Below, one piece after another: positions 1 to 9,490 of a stretch of DNA of 64,000 bases (position 1 is the first letter of the stretch; each line of letters opens with the position of its first letter). Source of the DNA: Viridothelium virens (taxonomy: Eukaryota > Ascomycota > Dothideomycetes > Trypetheliales > Trypetheliaceae). The notes beneath the pieces were generated by a model, which searched no databases, was not told the DNA's origin, and saw nothing but the letters and a program-made list of their open reading frames with translations. Made by a program: the position numbers and the translations under genes. The stretch covers positions 186,001 to 250,000 of the forward strand of contig ML991780.1 in assembly GCA_010094025.1 (NCBI GenBank). Direction: 5' to 3'.

Positions 1-1
1 G

Positions 2-469
2 CGCCCGTCCGGAGAAGAAGAAGAAGAAGATGAGCCGATCATGCCACCACCCGAGGATTTTGATGAGACAACGATGCCGATTCTGCACCCTGCCGATGCG
101 GGCCCGATCTCAGTGGGCACCAAGCACGCAGTGCATCTCTATCGAGCGCAGTTCACGGCGCAGCAGCCGAACGCGGCGAGCTCACCGTCGGCGCGACAGA
201 AGAGCAGTATACTGTTTCAGGATCTCTTGCCAGAGGCGAAAACGACCAGGACGGATGCCACGAAGATGTTCTTCGAGACATTGGTTCTGGCGACGAAGGA
301 TGCGGTTAAGGTGGAGCAGAGTAGTAGCTCGCTTGGAGGTAAGATTAGGGTGAGAGGGAAGCGTGGGTTATGGGGTGCGTGGGCTGAGGAGAAAGCTGGT
401 GGAGAGATCGCAGCAGAGGAGGAAGAGAATGAGGCTGCTGCTGCTGCAGCAACGACAGTAGCAGCGTAA
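2..469 (+). CDS. RAD21: Cohesin kleisin subunit Rad21/Scc1, C-terminal part (5' partial)
   Basis: The reading frame is open from the left edge and ends at TAA 467-469, so only about the last 155 residues are present. An acidic Glu run is followed by the kleisin C-terminal winged helix: the SILFQDLLPEAKTTR segment, the MFFETLVLATKDAVKVEQ helix and the LGGKIRVRGKRGLWG strand region. In Rad21 this domain docks on the Smc1 ATPase head and helps close the cohesin ring that holds sister chromatids together in the nucleus. The tail beyond it is low-complexity Glu/Ala, unlike the core, and looks lineage specific. I prefer the mitotic kleisin over meiotic Rec8 because of the tight match to the Rad21 winged helix, but without the N-terminus this is not certain. 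The next gene, SUA5, lies downstream on the same strand. Confidence 0.85.
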   Translation, partial: RPSGEEEEEDEPIMPPPEDFDETTMPILHPADAGPISVGTKHAVHLYRAQFTAQQPNAASSPSARQKSSILFQDLLPEAKTTRTDATKMFFETLVLATKDAVKVEQSSSSLGGKIRVRGKRGLWGAWAEEKAGGEIAAEEEENEAAAAAATTVAA

Positions 470-1140
470 GCATTTCAATCTCTCTAATGAACAGGGGTTC
501 TTGGTGTTTTGGTGTTGGGTGGGAGGAATGGAGACGAGGATACCCTTATCAGCATCTCGAATCTGGACACTAGACATTTTCATGTTTGGTGCCTGGCGCA
601 AGCTGGGAGGCTAGGCATTGCCAATGGGTTTCCGTGCTTTTTCCTTTTCGGGTATGAGTAAAAGCATTTTACATTGTCCTTTTTTGCGTAGGTCTTGAGT
701 ATTGTATGTAAATATAGGGAACACGGCGTAAAGTATCGTTAGCTCTTAATTCAACTACAGCTCTATGTGAAAGTGACGCCGTTTAAAACTTTGAATCTTG
801 TCCGTGTAGTTGAGGTCTGATTCGACGGCATTTAAAGATTGAAAAGCTGTCGGTATCGGATAAACAATGACCGTCGGATATAAATCTTGATCCGACGAAA
901 CCAATTCTTTGAGCAAACATTTCAATCACATTTTGAATTTTCGAGATGGCCAGATGAAACAACCGTCTGGAACCCATTCGTGTGGTTTCACAGATGGCTC
1001 AGCATGAGTCTCGATTTCAACATTTTCCTTTCACCGTGACGTCATAATACAAAATCCGGACTTCGAGTCACTGATTCGAAGTTTACCTTCGGATGGGTTC
1101 AAAGTTTTGTTAAGTCCAGGAGTTCAAATTCACAGCTTTC
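470..1140. other. Intergenic: RAD21 3' UTR and SUA5 promoter
   Basis: No gene is supported here. The part near 620-760 is AT-rich with several ATTGTATGTAAATA-like stretches typical of a fungal 3' end. The SUA5-proximal part contains a perfect 8-nt inverted repeat, CGTCGGAT at 872-879 and ATCCGACG at 890-897, separated by 10 nt. Confidence 0.5.
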
Positions 1141-2538
1141 ATGGCTCCGCGTATAGAGTCGCACCTAAATGGTGCTCCTGCTCTCCGAATCACTGACATC
1201 CATCCGGTCAATCCGGACAAAATTATAAAATACATTTCTGCCTCAAAAGGAGCTGCATTCTTCCCTGACGACTGGGAGTTTAAGCTGGATGAAGAATTAA
1301 TCGACACACATCATCTTCAAAGCGCTGCGCACAGTCTGAAGCATTCAGATGTACCAGTTGCCTTTCCTACCGAGACTGTCTATGGCCTCGGCGCAGATGC
1401 TACTCGAAGCGAGGCTGTCAAGGGAATCTACAAGGCAAAGCAACGACCGGTGGATAATCCCCTAATTGTTCACATTAGCTCTTTGAATCAATTACGACAG
1501 CTGCTTCGACCTTCAGGCCAGCGGGGAATCGCAAACGGAGCGACATTTGACCCGATACCAGACATATACAAACCATTAATTCAAAAATTTTGGCCTGGCC
1601 CTCTGACAATACTCCTTCCAACTCCGAATGATTCCAGATTAGCTCCAGAGGTAACAGCAGGTCTAAAGACGTTCGGCGCCCGCATGCCTGGGAGCTTACT
1701 TGCTATGGTCCTGATCAAGCTCGCTGGCGTACCTCTTGCGGCACCTTCAGCAAATGCATCTACAAAACCGTCACCAACAGTAGCCGAGCATGTCAAATAT
1801 GATCTAGACGGTCGCATCGATACTATACTTGACGGTGGACCCTGCGATGTTGGGGTTGAGAGTACTGTTGTTGACGGCCTGTCAACTCCACCATCCATCT
1901 TAAGACCTGGCGGCGTTAGCATTGAGCAATTACGACAATGCGTCGGCTGGGAAAATGTTGTGATTGGCTACAAAGATAGCTCGGAGACAGGCTTGGCACC
2001 AAAAGCTCCAGGGATGAAGTATCGTCACTACTCACCAAAGGCACAAGTAGTGCTGTATCATGCGAACAACCCCCAGCCAGAATGGAATAAGGTGATCGAA
2101 GAATTTGGACCAAGAAAGAGCATCGGCTTCATCAACACAAAGAAGTGGAATCTGCCCAAGGAAAAAATGGCAACAACTGCAATAGGAAGCGACCGTGGTG
2201 AAAGCCAATCCAATGACGCCGCAAGCTCACCAGTCACGAGTTCAGAGTCAAGTGGCTTCGCCAAACTCATACGTTCAGCCACGCAGTATGCGGCATTCGA
2301 GACTCAATCTGCGACTATCCAGACTCCTGACCGGGTAGACGTAGTAGAAGTATGCGTCATCAGCTTAGGAAGGGACACTGAGAGTATAGCGAGGGGGCTC
2401 TTCTCTGCGCTCCGAGACCTGGATAAGCGAGGCGCGGAGATGATCTTCGTTGAGGGAATAGATGAGCAGGAAGGTGCCACAGCTGCAGCAGTAATGAACC
2501 GCCTTAGGAAAGCAGCTGAGGTGGAAATCCGCGATTGA
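1141..2538 (+). CDS. SUA5: Threonylcarbamoyl-AMP synthase Sua5 (YrdC/Sua5 family)
   Basis: Single-exon gene of 465 residues. Sua5 makes threonylcarbamoyl-AMP from threonine, bicarbonate and ATP, the first step of the universal t6A modification at tRNA position 37, and acts in cytosol and mitochondria. The YrdC domain spans roughly residues 55-280: the FPTETVYGLGADA motif, the KGIYKAKQRPVDNPL motif, WPGPLT, and the substrate-loop APSANAS. The KYRHYSPKAQ linker typical of Sua5, absent from short YrdC proteins, is at about residue 285, followed by the Rossmann-like Sua5 C-terminal domain to the end. ATG 1141 is the first in-frame start and gives normal Sua5 length. Residues 340-380 are Ser/Glu-rich and probably a flexible insertion. 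Identification is firm. Confidence 0.95.
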   Translation: MAPRIESHLNGAPALRITDIHPVNPDKIIKYISASKGAAFFPDDWEFKLDEELIDTHHLQSAAHSLKHSDVPVAFPTETVYGLGADATRSEAVKGIYKAKQRPVDNPLIVHISSLNQLRQLLRPSGQRGIANGATFDPIPDIYKPLIQKFWPGPLTILLPTPNDSRLAPEVTAGLKTFGARMPGSLLAMVLIKLAGVPLAAPSANASTKPSPTVAEHVKYDLDGRIDTILDGGPCDVGVESTVVDGLSTPPSILRPGGVSIEQLRQCVGWENVVIGYKDSSETGLAPKAPGMKYRHYSPKAQVVLYHANNPQPEWNKVIEEFGPRKSIGFINTKKWNLPKEKMATTAIGSDRGESQSNDAASSPVTSSESSGFAKLIRSATQYAAFETQSATIQTPDRVDVVEVCVISLGRDTESIARGLFSALRDLDKRGAEMIFVEGIDEQEGATAAAVMNRLRKAAEVEIRD

Positions 2539-3304
2539 TTGTCGAAAATCAGGACACCGGCGATTCTCCAGCCGACATTTCCTCCAATCGCGCCGGTTTC
2601 AGGGCAAGTAGAAACCGCTCGGCACTTAAAAGACGCCTATAGCACTGCAGTTGCTTGCCTGGCTATAGTGATCAATCCAGCCAGTGGACTTATGGCCGGT
2701 CCAGGGTCTCGCCGGGTGGCTTGCATAGAGTTTCGTTGACTTGGCTGGGCACAGCAAATCGGGCCGCTACCGAGGGTGTGGGTCAAATGTTTTTCAGGGG
2801 ACGCTCCAAACAGATTCTGGGACCAATTTTCCGATTGGAAAGCCCGTCTTTCAGCAGCTCGGTCCCTACCGAGCCATCGATTTCATCATTCTGCTGCGGT
2901 TTCGAGTTGGGTGGCCCCGGCTGATGATCGCCCACCCCACCCGAAAAGCGAACGACTCCGATGCCCCTGAGAGCGAACGCCACACAGTCATCCAGTTTGC
3001 GGAGCCCCATTTTATTCCTTGCATGAAGTCGCCGTCGCGCGAAGAGCGTTGGCACGGCTTGACCTCGGTGGCACTAATGCAGTTGCTGTAACCGTGCGCC
3101 AGGCAATGGGATCGCAGCCGATGCGGAGATCTACTGAATCTATCTACCGGCATGTCGGGGGTCAAAAGGGTTCAACAACCAGCACCGGCAGATGTAAAAA
3201 ATAAGCATTCAGCTTTCGCATTAGTTCAAACCATTATATACCAGGGCTATCCAAGCTCATGGCGTACTTGGTAGACTACACTCCTTTCAACTCATCCATT
3301 CCCA
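2539..3304. other. Intergenic, no recognised gene
   Basis: Several open frames of 60-115 codons overlap here on both strands, but none has a recognisable motif, plausible splice extension or consistent codon bias. The stretch is more GC-rich than the other intergenic gaps nearby. Confidence 0.4.
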
Positions 3305-4375
3305 ATGACGGAACCTCGACGCGCTGGGCTGGGAAACGAAGGGGTCAATCATGGTGATGCTGATGAAATCACCGTCCTGGTGACTGGCTTCGATGTAGGT
3401 ACAACACTCCTTTGGAATACAAACACCGAACCGCCGTCGACTTGAGCCTCTTGTTCCACATCATTTCGAGGATGCCATCAAAGACATAATTGAAAGCTAC
3501 CTCTGTTTTGTGTTTTGCAATTATTCAATGGGTATCAGCCGCCTCGTCATGGAGGTGGCGATTTTAGTACAGTGTAGTCGCATGGAAATCGCGCTCTCTG
3601 GCTATCGCAACAAATCTCCAGAAGACCGAGGATCATTCCATCAAGTTCATGATGCTAATGAGATACATCTCAGGCCTTCCATGGACTGGAAGTAAATCCG
3701 TCTTGGCTCATTGCGTCCAGCCTACCTCCTTCCCTGCCTTCAACACCAAAATGTCCGACCCGCATAAAAATAGTTGTCCCTCCTTCCCCTTTTAGAGTGG
3801 CATGGAGGACTGTTATGGATGTCGTACCACGCATATACGCTCCGCCAACGCAGATACCCGTCACTGATCCACCATCTTCAGCTCGGGACCCTACCAAGCC
3901 ACCCTTCGATATGGTCGTTCATATGGGTATAGCAACTCGGCGCGAGTACTTTAGTATTGAGACCCTCGGCCACCGCGATGGGTACGAGTTGTATGAAGAT
4001 GTCAACCACGAAAGACTTCCAGAAGGATTCGGTAGAGCACACTGGCTAGACTGTCCGGAGATTTTGTATACAACCTTTGACACTGATGATGTCCTGCGGC
4101 GGTGGAAGCTCAACCTGCTCGCAGATCATACTTCAGATGGTGAAGATGTCGATCTTAGGTTAAGCGATGATGCGGGGCATTTTCTGTGCGACTTCATCTA
4201 CTTTTCGAGCTTGTCAACGTACTATAGGCGGAGCGGTCGGAGGGAAGACGGCGAACGTCCTGTTTTGTTTCTGCATATTCCAGCGAAGGCGACAGAGGAT
4301 GATATCCTTAAGGGTCGGGAGACGACGGTTGCGTTGATTCGAGCGATGGTCGAGAGTCGAAGGGAGGGAAGATAA
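3305..4375 (+). CDS. Pyroglutamyl peptidase type I (C15 cysteine peptidase)
   Basis: Two-exon model: 3305-3394 and 3674-4375, phase 0, 263 residues. Exon 1 ends in the VLVTGFD strand and exon 2 opens with AFHGLEVNPSWLIASSLP; the junction rebuilds the family VTGF...NPSW N-terminal signature, which supports the splice (GTAGGT donor, CATCTCAG acceptor). The enzyme removes N-terminal pyroglutamate from peptides in the cytosol. The expected triad is visible: Glu near residue 126 (YFSIETLGHRDGY), Cys near 202 (HFLCDFIYFSSL) and His near 231 (VLFLHIP). Length agrees with fungal members. The 279-nt intron is long for this genome. It is followed tail-to-tail by the BRCT gene. Confidence 0.87.
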
Positions 4376-4589
4376 AAAAAAGGAATGGATACAGATACAG
4401 TCTTTCTGTTGATATTTGCATTCTCGAAGACCCCGGTCTTGGCATAACGATATCTGGGGGATGGTGGGCGGCTCTCTGAATTTTTCACAGCAACGTTCTG
4501 AAGTTTCATTATTCAGCATACTATCGTGGGGAGAGGATGTCCCGATAGTTTATGAGGCATGGCAATTCATCAAGGATCTCCTAATGTTT

Positions 4590-5558
4590 TCAACCCTTCT
4601 CACTCTCTTCTTTGCGCTTCTCAAACATTGGCAGAACACTACGCTGGCCTGCACCGCCGATTCTTACAGTCTCGAATCTCGCCTCTGACAACCTTGTACC
4701 GGCTTTGACGCTCGCAAGCATCCAGTCCACACCAACGAACTTCACCCCCTTCCCTCCCACTCTCGTTATTTCTTTCTGAATTTTTGATGCAGCAAGGCCA
4801 CCACCAGAACCCTGAACATCGCTCTTCGAGGAGCAAGGCACACCAACAATCACATGCGTAACGGTACGTCGGCCCAACGCAACGGAGAGATTTCCACCAT
4901 GTCTGGAGATCAGATGTTTGAGTTTATGATCCGAGATGGGCGGCATCGTCGAGCCGTTGATATAGAAGGTCAAGTTCCGGAATATCTGCGGTGGTCTCGG
5001 CTTCCTTCCAATCTCTGGAATATGATCCTCCTCGGCACCAGCATCACCATACAAGCCAGTCACCTCCAGCTTCAGACCTTCGCGCTCAATCCTCGGCTCC
5101 TCAGCCAACCTACGTCCTTCTCCCTGCCCCGACAGCGGCCTATCCCTCTCCACCAAGTCCTCTTCAACCTCCCACCTCTCCACCAGCACATCCTCCTCTT
5201 CCTCCACTCCATCCTCCCCCTCTCCTCCCTCATCCCGGCCCCTCTTTCCCCCAACACACTCCCACAAACTCCTCTGCCCTTCCCCCCTCAACCCCTTGGC
5301 ACCCCTCACCCACCCTCCCCCCGCCTTCCTCCCATCCTTCCCAAACCCCTCACTCCCCGCCCCCACTGTGTCCGCGACTCTGCTTCCCCCCGCACTTCCG
5401 CCCCCAAACTGCGCCGAGAGCTTGCGGTTGCGCGAGTCGCGCCAGGATGTCGAGCCCGAGAGCCGGTTCTCTGCCCGCTGGTGGCCCGTCGAGGAGGAGT
5501 TCCACGCGTCGAAGGGGGTCCGCGTTGGGGCGGCGGCGCGGGTGGGTTGCTGTGGCAT
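4590..5558 (-). CDS. BRCT-domain protein of unknown function
   Basis: One exon, 322 residues. The N-terminal half is disordered: a conserved-looking FDAWNSSSTGHQRAENR segment at residues 15-31, then Gly- and Glu-rich sequence. A single BRCT domain occupies about 190-305: IFRNLTFYINGSTMP, KLKHLISRHGGNLS, THVIVG, and the VKFVGVDWMLASVKAGTRLSE helix with the hallmark Trp. Such a layout, a tail plus one REV1-like BRCT, suggests phosphopeptide or DNA-end binding in DNA-damage response. This is inferred from the domain alone; no polymerase or nuclease region is present, so it is not REV1 itself. The GC-rich N-terminal half gives a long antisense open frame that is not a gene. The start at 5558 is the first in-frame ATG. 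Confidence 0.7.
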   Translation of the reverse strand: MPQQPTRAAAPTRTPFDAWNSSSTGHQRAENRLSGSTSWRDSRNRKLSAQFGGGSAGGSRVADTVGAGSEGFGKDGRKAGGGWVRGAKGLRGEGQRSLWECVGGKRGRDEGGEGEDGVEEEEDVLVERWEVEEDLVERDRPLSGQGEGRRLAEEPRIEREGLKLEVTGLYGDAGAEEDHIPEIGRKPRPPQIFRNLTFYINGSTMPPISDHKLKHLISRHGGNLSVALGRRTVTHVIVGVPCSSKSDVQGSGGGLAASKIQKEITRVGGKGVKFVGVDWMLASVKAGTRLSEARFETVRIGGAGQRSVLPMFEKRKEESEKG

Positions 5559-6913
5559 GGGATTGGGTTGCTGTTGCTATCCTTGGATGGTGGAACCGAT
5601 CGTGCCAGGGAGGTTGTGCCGGAAAGTTCTTGATGGAGGAAATTTTTACAAGGGTCGGGGAGATAAGGGGCAGGCTTGGATTTCGTGGGCTGGAGGCTGG
5701 TATTATTGTGCTGTTTTTATGTGGACCTCGAGGGGTTGCTGGGGTATATTCCTGTATTTTAGGGGTTTGATGGACAAGGGTTTGTGGATGGCGGGTTAAT
5801 GGCGCGCGAAGACAGAGTAGCGGGGAGAGAGCCTCTCTGGTGTGGGAAATTCTCGCGGTCGCGAGCCTGAGTGCTTGTATCGTTGAAAAAGGAGGTAGTC
5901 TTGCTGCTTAAATGATTGATCTGGAGTAAATTTTAGTTGACTAGAAAGCTTCGCATGTAATAAAGTTTGGGATTTGCCCCATTAGGGATATTCAAGATGA
6001 CCAGGATGCAGGAGAATTAAGGTAACGTCATCGAGGCCGCATGAGGGAGATGACGCGATTGGTCGCTAGACCGTGCCTTTGTTTACCTGCTTAGCGAGAT
6101 CTCACTCCACACTCCACACTCCACACTCTACCTACAAACCACCCTGCTATATGATCACCTCTCTACCCTCAGTGTTCTCTTGTTTCCTACTCCATAGCGC
6201 CTACATTCTATGTGTGATCTTGTCTGCATCCTTAGCTCGGCAGAAGAGGCAACACCGACTTCCGCGACCAAACATGCCGCAGATCGACTACCATAATCTT
6301 CTGGCCCTTAAGAGAGGTTGCTAGCATACATCGCTACGTGTATTGAAATACTAAAGGAAGCCGTGAGCCAACACTCAGACTTCGTCTCAATCTTTACATC
6401 GCCTACCAATATCAACCTTAGTAAGAACAGGCGGCTGGAAACCAGCAAGAGCCAAGGCATAAGTAACATAATCTCAATACAGATTTTTGTTTTGCATGTT
6501 TCCTCCGGATATAGTTTTCAATCAAAGATTCAAGAGAAGCAACTTCATGATGAGTCCTGCTGTTAAGTATGCGGATGGGAGCGGCCCTACTAAAGCCTGC
6601 GCGACGCTGTTCATCACCGCTCGTCAAGTGTGTTCTCCAGATTCCGATATCACACATACCCAACCTTACCCACCTAAATAGATGGCGAACCTTCCATTCA
6701 CTCCCTTCACTCCTTTCACTCCCTTCATTCTCTTCATTCTCTCCATTCTCTCCATTCCCTTCACTCCTACATCCTCACGCGTCGATAGCGAGCTCTCAAG
6801 TCCAGCTCCGTAACCCTTTACATCAACAAACTCAAAGCCTTCTAGTAAGGTTCTTATCCATTCTCCTATCTTGTTGAAGCCCCGTTAACCCCATCAAGCT
6901 ACCAAGGCTCGCC
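5559..6913. other. Intergenic with pyrimidine-rich simple repeats
   Basis: No gene recognised. A short tandem ACTCC/CACACTCC tract lies at about 6101-6131. A strongly pyrimidine-rich tract made of TTCACTCC / TTCATTCTC / TCCATTCTC units runs from about 6690 to 6770, just before the next coding start. Such C/T tracts are common in fungal promoters. Confidence 0.5.
6690..6770 (+). repeat. Pyrimidine-rich microsatellite-like tract
   Basis: Degenerate tandem units of about 9-10 nt (CTTCACTCC, CTTCATTCT, CTCCATTCT) repeat without a purine-rich interruption. The tract ends about 150 nt upstream of the ATG at 6914, so it is probably part of that gene's promoter or leader rather than a mobile element. 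Confidence 0.6.
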
Positions 6914-7402
6914 ATGAGCGACGACGACAACGTTTCCACCAGCTCATCCGAGGCGAATGCTCTCGAAGAGATTCGCCTCTGGCAGGAAACCATGCCAAGG
7001 GGAAACCTGACAAGGGAGGAGCGCCTGCAACATGCGGCCTCCATTTTTACCGGAATCGGTACTGGCAACGAACGCCGTACCTCCGGCGTGCGCCCTTCAA
7101 GGGCCGCCGCCCGTAATGCACCGCGTACGTCCACCAACTCCACTGCTCGCCCCCCCAATCATAACCAACGGCGTACATCCACCACCACCACTTCTAGGCC
7201 CGTTGCTCGTAGCGAACCGCAGGAAGAGCCGTGTGAATGCCGTGTCATCATCGTCGTATACATGGGCTGCGGCAAAAATGAACGGTACTACGAACCCTGC
7301 GCGAAAGCCAGAAGGGAGGAGAATATTTGCGAAAATATCAGACCGCCAGTTGTGGAAGAGAAGCCATTCGCCTGCTCTGACCGATGCAATGGTCACGTGT
7401 AG
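6914..7402 (+). CDS. Hypothetical small Cys-rich protein
   Basis: Single-exon frame of 162 residues that I do not recognise as a named family. The first 100 residues are hydrophilic and Ser/Thr/Arg-rich (RTSTNSTARPP and TSTTTTSRP segments), probably disordered. The last 60 residues carry seven cysteines: CEC, a YMGCG turn, YYEPC, ENIC and a terminal FACSDRC. Fungal genomes contain many proteins with a similar C-x(n)-YxxCGH-x(n)-C tail of unknown role, possibly a small metal-binding knuckle. There is no signal peptide, so the protein is probably cytosolic or nuclear. The start context (GCCATGAGC) is good. It stands alone between long gaps, as expected of an accessory or orphan gene. Coding status is supported by the clean frame and motif-like tail only. 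Confidence 0.5.
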   Translation: MSDDDNVSTSSSEANALEEIRLWQETMPRGNLTREERLQHAASIFTGIGTGNERRTSGVRPSRAAARNAPRTSTNSTARPPNHNQRRTSTTTTSRPVARSEPQEEPCECRVIIVVYMGCGKNERYYEPCAKARREENICENIRPPVVEEKPFACSDRCNGHV

Positions 7403-7740
7403 GACGCGCAAATTTGAACCCGCCTTGTAATTGGTGGTGAGCTGCACAGGGAGCTGTACCTGCTAGCTCTCTTGTTGAGCGACTCTCGCTTGATGGACAC
7501 AGCTAATTTTTCGGTAGTCTTCGGTGCCCGCGAAACGGGCTTGGGATGGTGATCGCGTCTAGACGCGGGGGAGGTTGTGAATGCTTCAAGTGGCACAAGC
7601 AGTGTGCGCCTTGCTATAGATATTATTAATGAAACTTTGTATTCAATGTTATTTACCTGGGACACAAACCGTAAAATCTCCGTGCTATGCTATCTGTGAA
7701 AAACACCGCTGCTGTACCGAAAGGTTCAGCCAAATACAAA
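7403..7740. other. Intergenic between two convergent genes
   Basis: Nothing beyond putative 3' UTRs of the flanking convergent genes was seen. Confidence 0.4.
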
Positions 7741-9490
7741 TCATTTGCTCCCACCGTCGTTCGATTCGGGCATCTCCGCATGAACTGCAGTCCCTCCCAA
7801 CTCTTGCACTGCCCGCTCTCCGTCAGCTTCAGCCACGTACTGCTGTTGCTGTACTACAGGTTGCGCGATCCCTGACTGAGCCATGTACTGATGATTCAGG
7901 CCGTACTTGTATGTGTTTTGGTCTATCGGCCATCCTTGGGACGCATTGCCGGGATACATCGGCGGAATTGGAGCCCGGTTGTACACAGCCGACTGAGTTG
8001 GATGCCGTCGACGTCGAAGCCAATATAGCAGTCCAGCTATGGCGACGATGCCGGCGAACCCACCGACCACTGGTCCAGCAATCCAAGCTTTGCTGCTAGA
8101 GGAAGACTGGGGAGGGATAGGAGCCGGGGAAGTTGCGTTTGCACCGGCCGCATCTCCTTCACTCGAATTCGTGGTCCCGCCGTTTGCGGCTTTGGTCTTC
8201 TGAAGCCAATGCCTGTCGTTAATCGGGAAGGATGTTCCCACAGAACTCTTCAGGTAGCAGTTCTCATATCCGTCCTCCATGGAACTATCAAAAACCACAC
8301 CAGTGCATTTCAGACCGCTACTGTTGGTGTACGTCGCACATGCATCCGCGCAAGCACTCATATTTTGCATATGAAATTGAACCAGATCATTTGGTGGCTG
8401 GTTTTGATTGCAGCTGATGGCAAATCCGGCTCCGTTTGACGACGTATAGGTTGTTCCATTAGTACAGCTTGTATTTGCATTCAAGGCGCTTTGTTGAAGA
8501 ATCGCCATGTGTTTTATGTCACCCGGATTGTTCCATGTCTGAATGCTCGATTGATCGACTTCGTTCTTGAAGTAGCAGTTGCCGTATCCTTTATCCATAT
8601 CTGGAGCGTAGACTACTGCTTTACATAAAGGATGTGCCGCACTACACTGGGTCATGCAGCCTTGCAGGCTGTTGGCGTGTGTGGGACACAACCCACTTGT
8701 TGCAGTGGAGTGAGTTGGCGAAGTCAAAGGGCACATATCGCTAACTAAGATCATATCTTGATCACAAAGGATCCGGTACGGACTACCGTCTGCTGCGTTC
8801 TGTATGCTGGTGTTTGCGTAGGGACACGAATCGTTTGGGCTGGCATTCACATTGACTGCGAGTGCGGAGTGCACGTAGCTGTTGTCAATGGCCTCTGTAT
8901 TGGTTACGTTGCTGGTCTTGCAGTAGCATACTCCTGGATTGTCAAAGAACTGGAATGCTATTCCGTATGCGACCTCTTTCTGGCTTGAAGAGCAATAATC
9001 CATGCAGTCCGACATATTGGCTTGTTGTGTAACGTCAAAGTCACTGTAAGACAGATCCTTCCGGCAGCCTGCATTTCCAAAACTCGTGCTGAAGACCTGA
9101 CCGATCGGTGTAGTATAGTTGCCTGGCGGACAGTCGTTTAAAGCGCGTTTGCTAAGAGGATCTGAAGAACAGTACGGGCCATTAGCAACAATCTCTGTTT
9201 GGGCGCTTTCTGGCATGCGAAAACACAGACAAGGAAAGGATCATTGAAGTCTACAGACTTTAATACGGGAGAACGAGACACGCTGCATTGACTATTCCAA
9301 GCAAGTCAAATTTAGACTTTGCCATTTCTCACCTTGACCGTGTCTATTTATACGATAAGAGGAAAAGGTAGAACTTACTGTTTGAAGATGTCGAGAAGGT
9401 CTGGAAATCGTCAGACCCAGCCGACATGCTCATCGTGGCAAATCCATAGGCTAGGAATAGCCTAGGAAACAGAGTCTTGACAACACCCAT
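7741..9490 (-). CDS. Membrane-anchored extracellular protein with PAN-like Cys repeats
   Basis: Two exons on the minus strand: 9490-9379 and 9209-7741 (169-nt intron, GTAAGT donor), 526 residues. Exon 1 encodes a signal-like N-terminus (KTLFPRLFLAYGFATMSM). The ectodomain of about 370 residues is Cys- and Asn-rich with many N-glycosylation sequons. Two segments share the pattern C-x-(A/G)-VV-(Y/F)-...-M-x-x-GY-x-NCY-x-K, near 8560-8640 and 8245-8315 of the window, and a more divergent one precedes them; this matches the Cys framework of PAN/Apple-like modules in fungal surface proteins. A Pro/Ser linker leads to one transmembrane helix (AGPVVGGFAGIVAIAGLLYWL), an RRRRH stop-transfer and a Gln/Tyr-rich cytoplasmic tail of about 90 residues. 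The type I layout suggests a wall or surface ligand-binding sensor; the ligand is unknown. Confidence 0.75.

Noticed and set aside
4854-5770. Two long plus-strand open frames of about 259 codons, Pro/Leu/Ser-rich
   Set aside because: They lie opposite the BRCT gene in its GC-rich disordered half, have biased low-complexity composition and no motif, and are antisense shadows.
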